Of a DNA stretch of 64,000 nt, positions 62,551-64,000 are shown piece after piece (position 1 is the first letter of the stretch; every line of letters starts with the position of its first letter). The translations under genes and the position numbers were made by a program. Source of the DNA: Chryseobacterium cupriresistens. GTDB taxonomy: Bacteria > Bacteroidota > Bacteroidia > Flavobacteriales > Weeksellaceae. The notes under the pieces are model-generated. The model was not told where the DNA came from. It did no database searches and was given only the letters and a program-made list of their open reading frames with translations. The stretch spans positions 372,001 through 436,000 of the forward strand of contig NZ_JBKKJT010000002.1 of the NCBI RefSeq assembly GCF_046614675.1, in the 5' to 3' direction.

Positions 62551-63621
62551 TTAAAAATTATTGATGTTTCTTGTTTTGTTGATCAAAAACAGGTCTGCCA
62601 GTACAAATGCAGCGAGACTTTCCACTACAGGAACTGCTCTTGGAACGACACAAGGATCGTGACGTCCTTTTCCTTCTACAATGACTGGATTTCCGTCTTT
62701 ATCAATACTGTCCTGAGGTCTCAGAATAGTAGCTACAGGTTTGAAAGCCACACGGAAATAGATATCCATTCCGTTGGAAATTCCACCCTGAATACCTCCG
62801 GAAAGGTTAGACTTTGTGGTGAAATCCGTATTGAAGGCATCATTATGTTCTTTTCCTGTCATTTTAGCACCACAGAAACCACTTCCATATTCAAATCCTT
62901 TGCAGGCATTGATGTTCAGCATTGCTTTTGCCAGTTCAGCCTGAAGCTTTGAAAATATGGGTTCACCTATTCCTACAGGAACATTTTTAATCACACAGGT
63001 GATGGTTCCTCCGATTGTGTTTCCTTCTTTTTTGATCTCCTTGATTTTTGCAATCATCTTTTCTGCCGTCTCAGTATCCGGACAACGAACATCATTGCTT
63101 TCTGTTTGGGAGAAGTCTAAAGCCTGATAAGGCTTTTCACAGAAAATATCACCTACGGAAGAAACGTAAGCATTGATCTCAATGTTGGGTAAAAGTTGTT
63201 TGGCAAGGGCTCCTGCCACTACCCAATTCATTGTTTCTCTTGCAGAAGATTTTCCGCCACCACGATGATCCCTGAAACCAAATTTCTGGTCATAAGTAAA
63301 ATCAGCATGGCTTGGACGATATGCGCCAGCAATGTGATCATAATCTTTCGATTTCTGATTTTCGTTTTCAATGATAAAACCGATGGGCGTACCTGTTGTT
63401 TTGCCATCAAAGATTCCTGAAAGAAACTTTACCGTGTCGCTTTCCTTTCTTTGTGTAACGATTGCCGACTGGCCAGGTTTTCTTCGGTTCAGTTCATACT
63501 GAACTTTATCGAGATCTACCGTTAAACCTGCCGGAAAATTATTAATGATACCGCCATAAGCCACTCCGTGACTTTCTCCAAATGTTGTAAGACTAAGAAG
63601 ATTACCTAATGTGTTGAACAT
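62551..63621 (-). CDS. aroC: Chorismate synthase
   Basis: The 356-residue protein has the family signatures GESHGVAYGGIINNFPAG, RPSHADFTYDQKFGFRDHRGGGKSSARE and GGIQGGISNGMDI. It uses reduced FMN to convert EPSP to chorismate, the last common step of aromatic amino acid synthesis. It is followed closely on the same strand by the thioredoxin-fold genes, so they may share a transcript. Confidence 0.95.
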   Translation of the reverse strand: MFNTLGNLLSLTTFGESHGVAYGGIINNFPAGLTVDLDKVQYELNRRKPGQSAIVTQRKESDTVKFLSGIFDGKTTGTPIGFIIENENQKSKDYDHIAGAYRPSHADFTYDQKFGFRDHRGGGKSSARETMNWVVAGALAKQLLPNIEINAYVSSVGDIFCEKPYQALDFSQTESNDVRCPDTETAEKMIAKIKEIKKEGNTIGGTITCVIKNVPVGIGEPIFSKLQAELAKAMLNINACKGFEYGSGFCGAKMTGKEHNDAFNTDFTTKSNLSGGIQGGISNGMDIYFRVAFKPVATILRPQDSIDKDGNPVIVEGKGRHDPCVVPRAVPVVESLAAFVLADLFLINKTRNINNF

Positions 63622-63671
63622 GATACAAAATTACCTTTTTTTCTTCAGATAATAAAGTTTCTGGATTTGTT

Positions 63672-64000
63672 CTATTTATCATTGTTTTTGATAGTATTGA
63701 TAACCTTTTGGACTTCCTCTTTTTCTTCTGAGGTCATCTTTTTCCAGATAAATCCTTTTTTGATATCATTTTTATCCGAGAGCTGTGGAAAAATACCCGC
63801 CTTCACGTTATCGAAAAAATAAGCCGGAGTGATGGCCGGAAGCGGTGTGTCAAAACTATAAGGATAATGGTGAACCATATTAAATTTAAAATTTCCTACC
63901 TTAAATGTATGAAACTGCTGATATTCATACGTTGCAGGCTTGTATATCTGTTCTTTTTCAAATCCTCTCATGAAGTTTCCGGCTCTGAAACTTGGAAGAT
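63672..64000 (-). CDS. C-terminal part of an unrecognised protein (runs off the window)
   Basis: The minus-strand frame is open to the right edge; an ATG exists at 63971, but the upstream codons (SFRAGN and so on) continue the same style, so the gene likely begins outside the window. Visible residues include GFEKEQIYKPATYEYQQFHTF, HHYPYSFDTPLPAITPAYFF and a Lys/Glu-rich end. I do not recognise the family. It lies 50 bp upstream of aroC on the same strand. Confidence 0.6.
   Translation of the reverse strand, partial: LPSFRAGNFMRGFEKEQIYKPATYEYQQFHTFKVGNFKFNMVHHYPYSFDTPLPAITPAYFFDNVKAGIFPQLSDKNDIKKGFIWKKMTSEEKEEVQKVINTIKNNDK

Noticed and set aside
62479..62952. Plus-strand 157-codon frame
   Set aside because: Antisense to aroC and the thioredoxin-fold gene start.

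Overview
The window is AT-rich DNA from a flavobacterium, most likely Chryseobacterium or a close relative. The signs are Bacteroidota-type promoters (TTG/TTTG about 18-24 nt before TAnnTTTG), T9SS C-terminal sorting domains, many small outer-membrane beta-barrels, a TonB-dependent siderophore receptor, menaquinone and mevalonate pathway genes, and several families of palindromic intergenic repeats. Genus is inferred from gene content only.

Positions 1 to about 4.63 kb look like the end of a horizontally acquired island next to a tRNA-Gln(UUG) gene. From left to right it holds: the N-terminal 149 codons of a Cas12f-family protein, cut by the window edge; a long ECF sigma factor directly upstream of it in the same operon (1 nt between stop and start); a 730-bp region with a plausible rightward promoter and a chain of stem-loops that could be a guide RNA; a small HTH protein with a palindromic operator; a 53-aa protein; and a large serine recombinase whose frame runs antisense through the tRNA into menE. 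The sigma-Cas12f pair is the most interesting thing here. It matches the gene pairing reported for RNA-guided transcription activation in Bacteroidota, where nuclease-dead Cas12f recruits its own sigma factor. The RuvC half of the protein lies outside the window, so nuclease loss cannot be judged here.

From 4.8 to 25.8 kb the content is chromosomal housekeeping: menE, an ArfB-like rescue factor, a Gre-fold protein, a deoxyhypusine-synthase-like protein lacking the catalytic lysine, an alkyltransferase-like protein, htpG, an S9 peptidase, recA, an MpaB-type oxygenase, gapA-pfkA and an HxlR regulator. Between 25.8 and 26.13 kb an AT-rich gap carries three identical DnaA boxes and is a candidate replication origin. 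It is flanked by an AlkC-like gene and the TIGR03915/TIGR03916 putative DNA-repair pair.

From 28.4 to 64 kb: an operon led by a class II HMG-CoA reductase and ending in a ClC channel; sucC; MscS; a 1-Cys peroxiredoxin; a siderophore receptor with a PepSY protein; an ABC-F ATPase; a GH25 enzyme; NDH-2 overlapping trmD; an Lrp regulator with deoC; dus; a 1075-aa outer-membrane protein; two paralogous T9SS cargo proteins; a degenerate M1-like protein fused to a beta-barrel; a eukaryote-like PyrE-PyrF fusion; two thioredoxin-fold proteins; and aroC. Strong hairpin terminators separate most units. Among strongly expressed genes, htpG, recA, gapA and pfkA read leftward on the left of 26 kb and sucC reads rightward on the right, which agrees weakly with an origin there.
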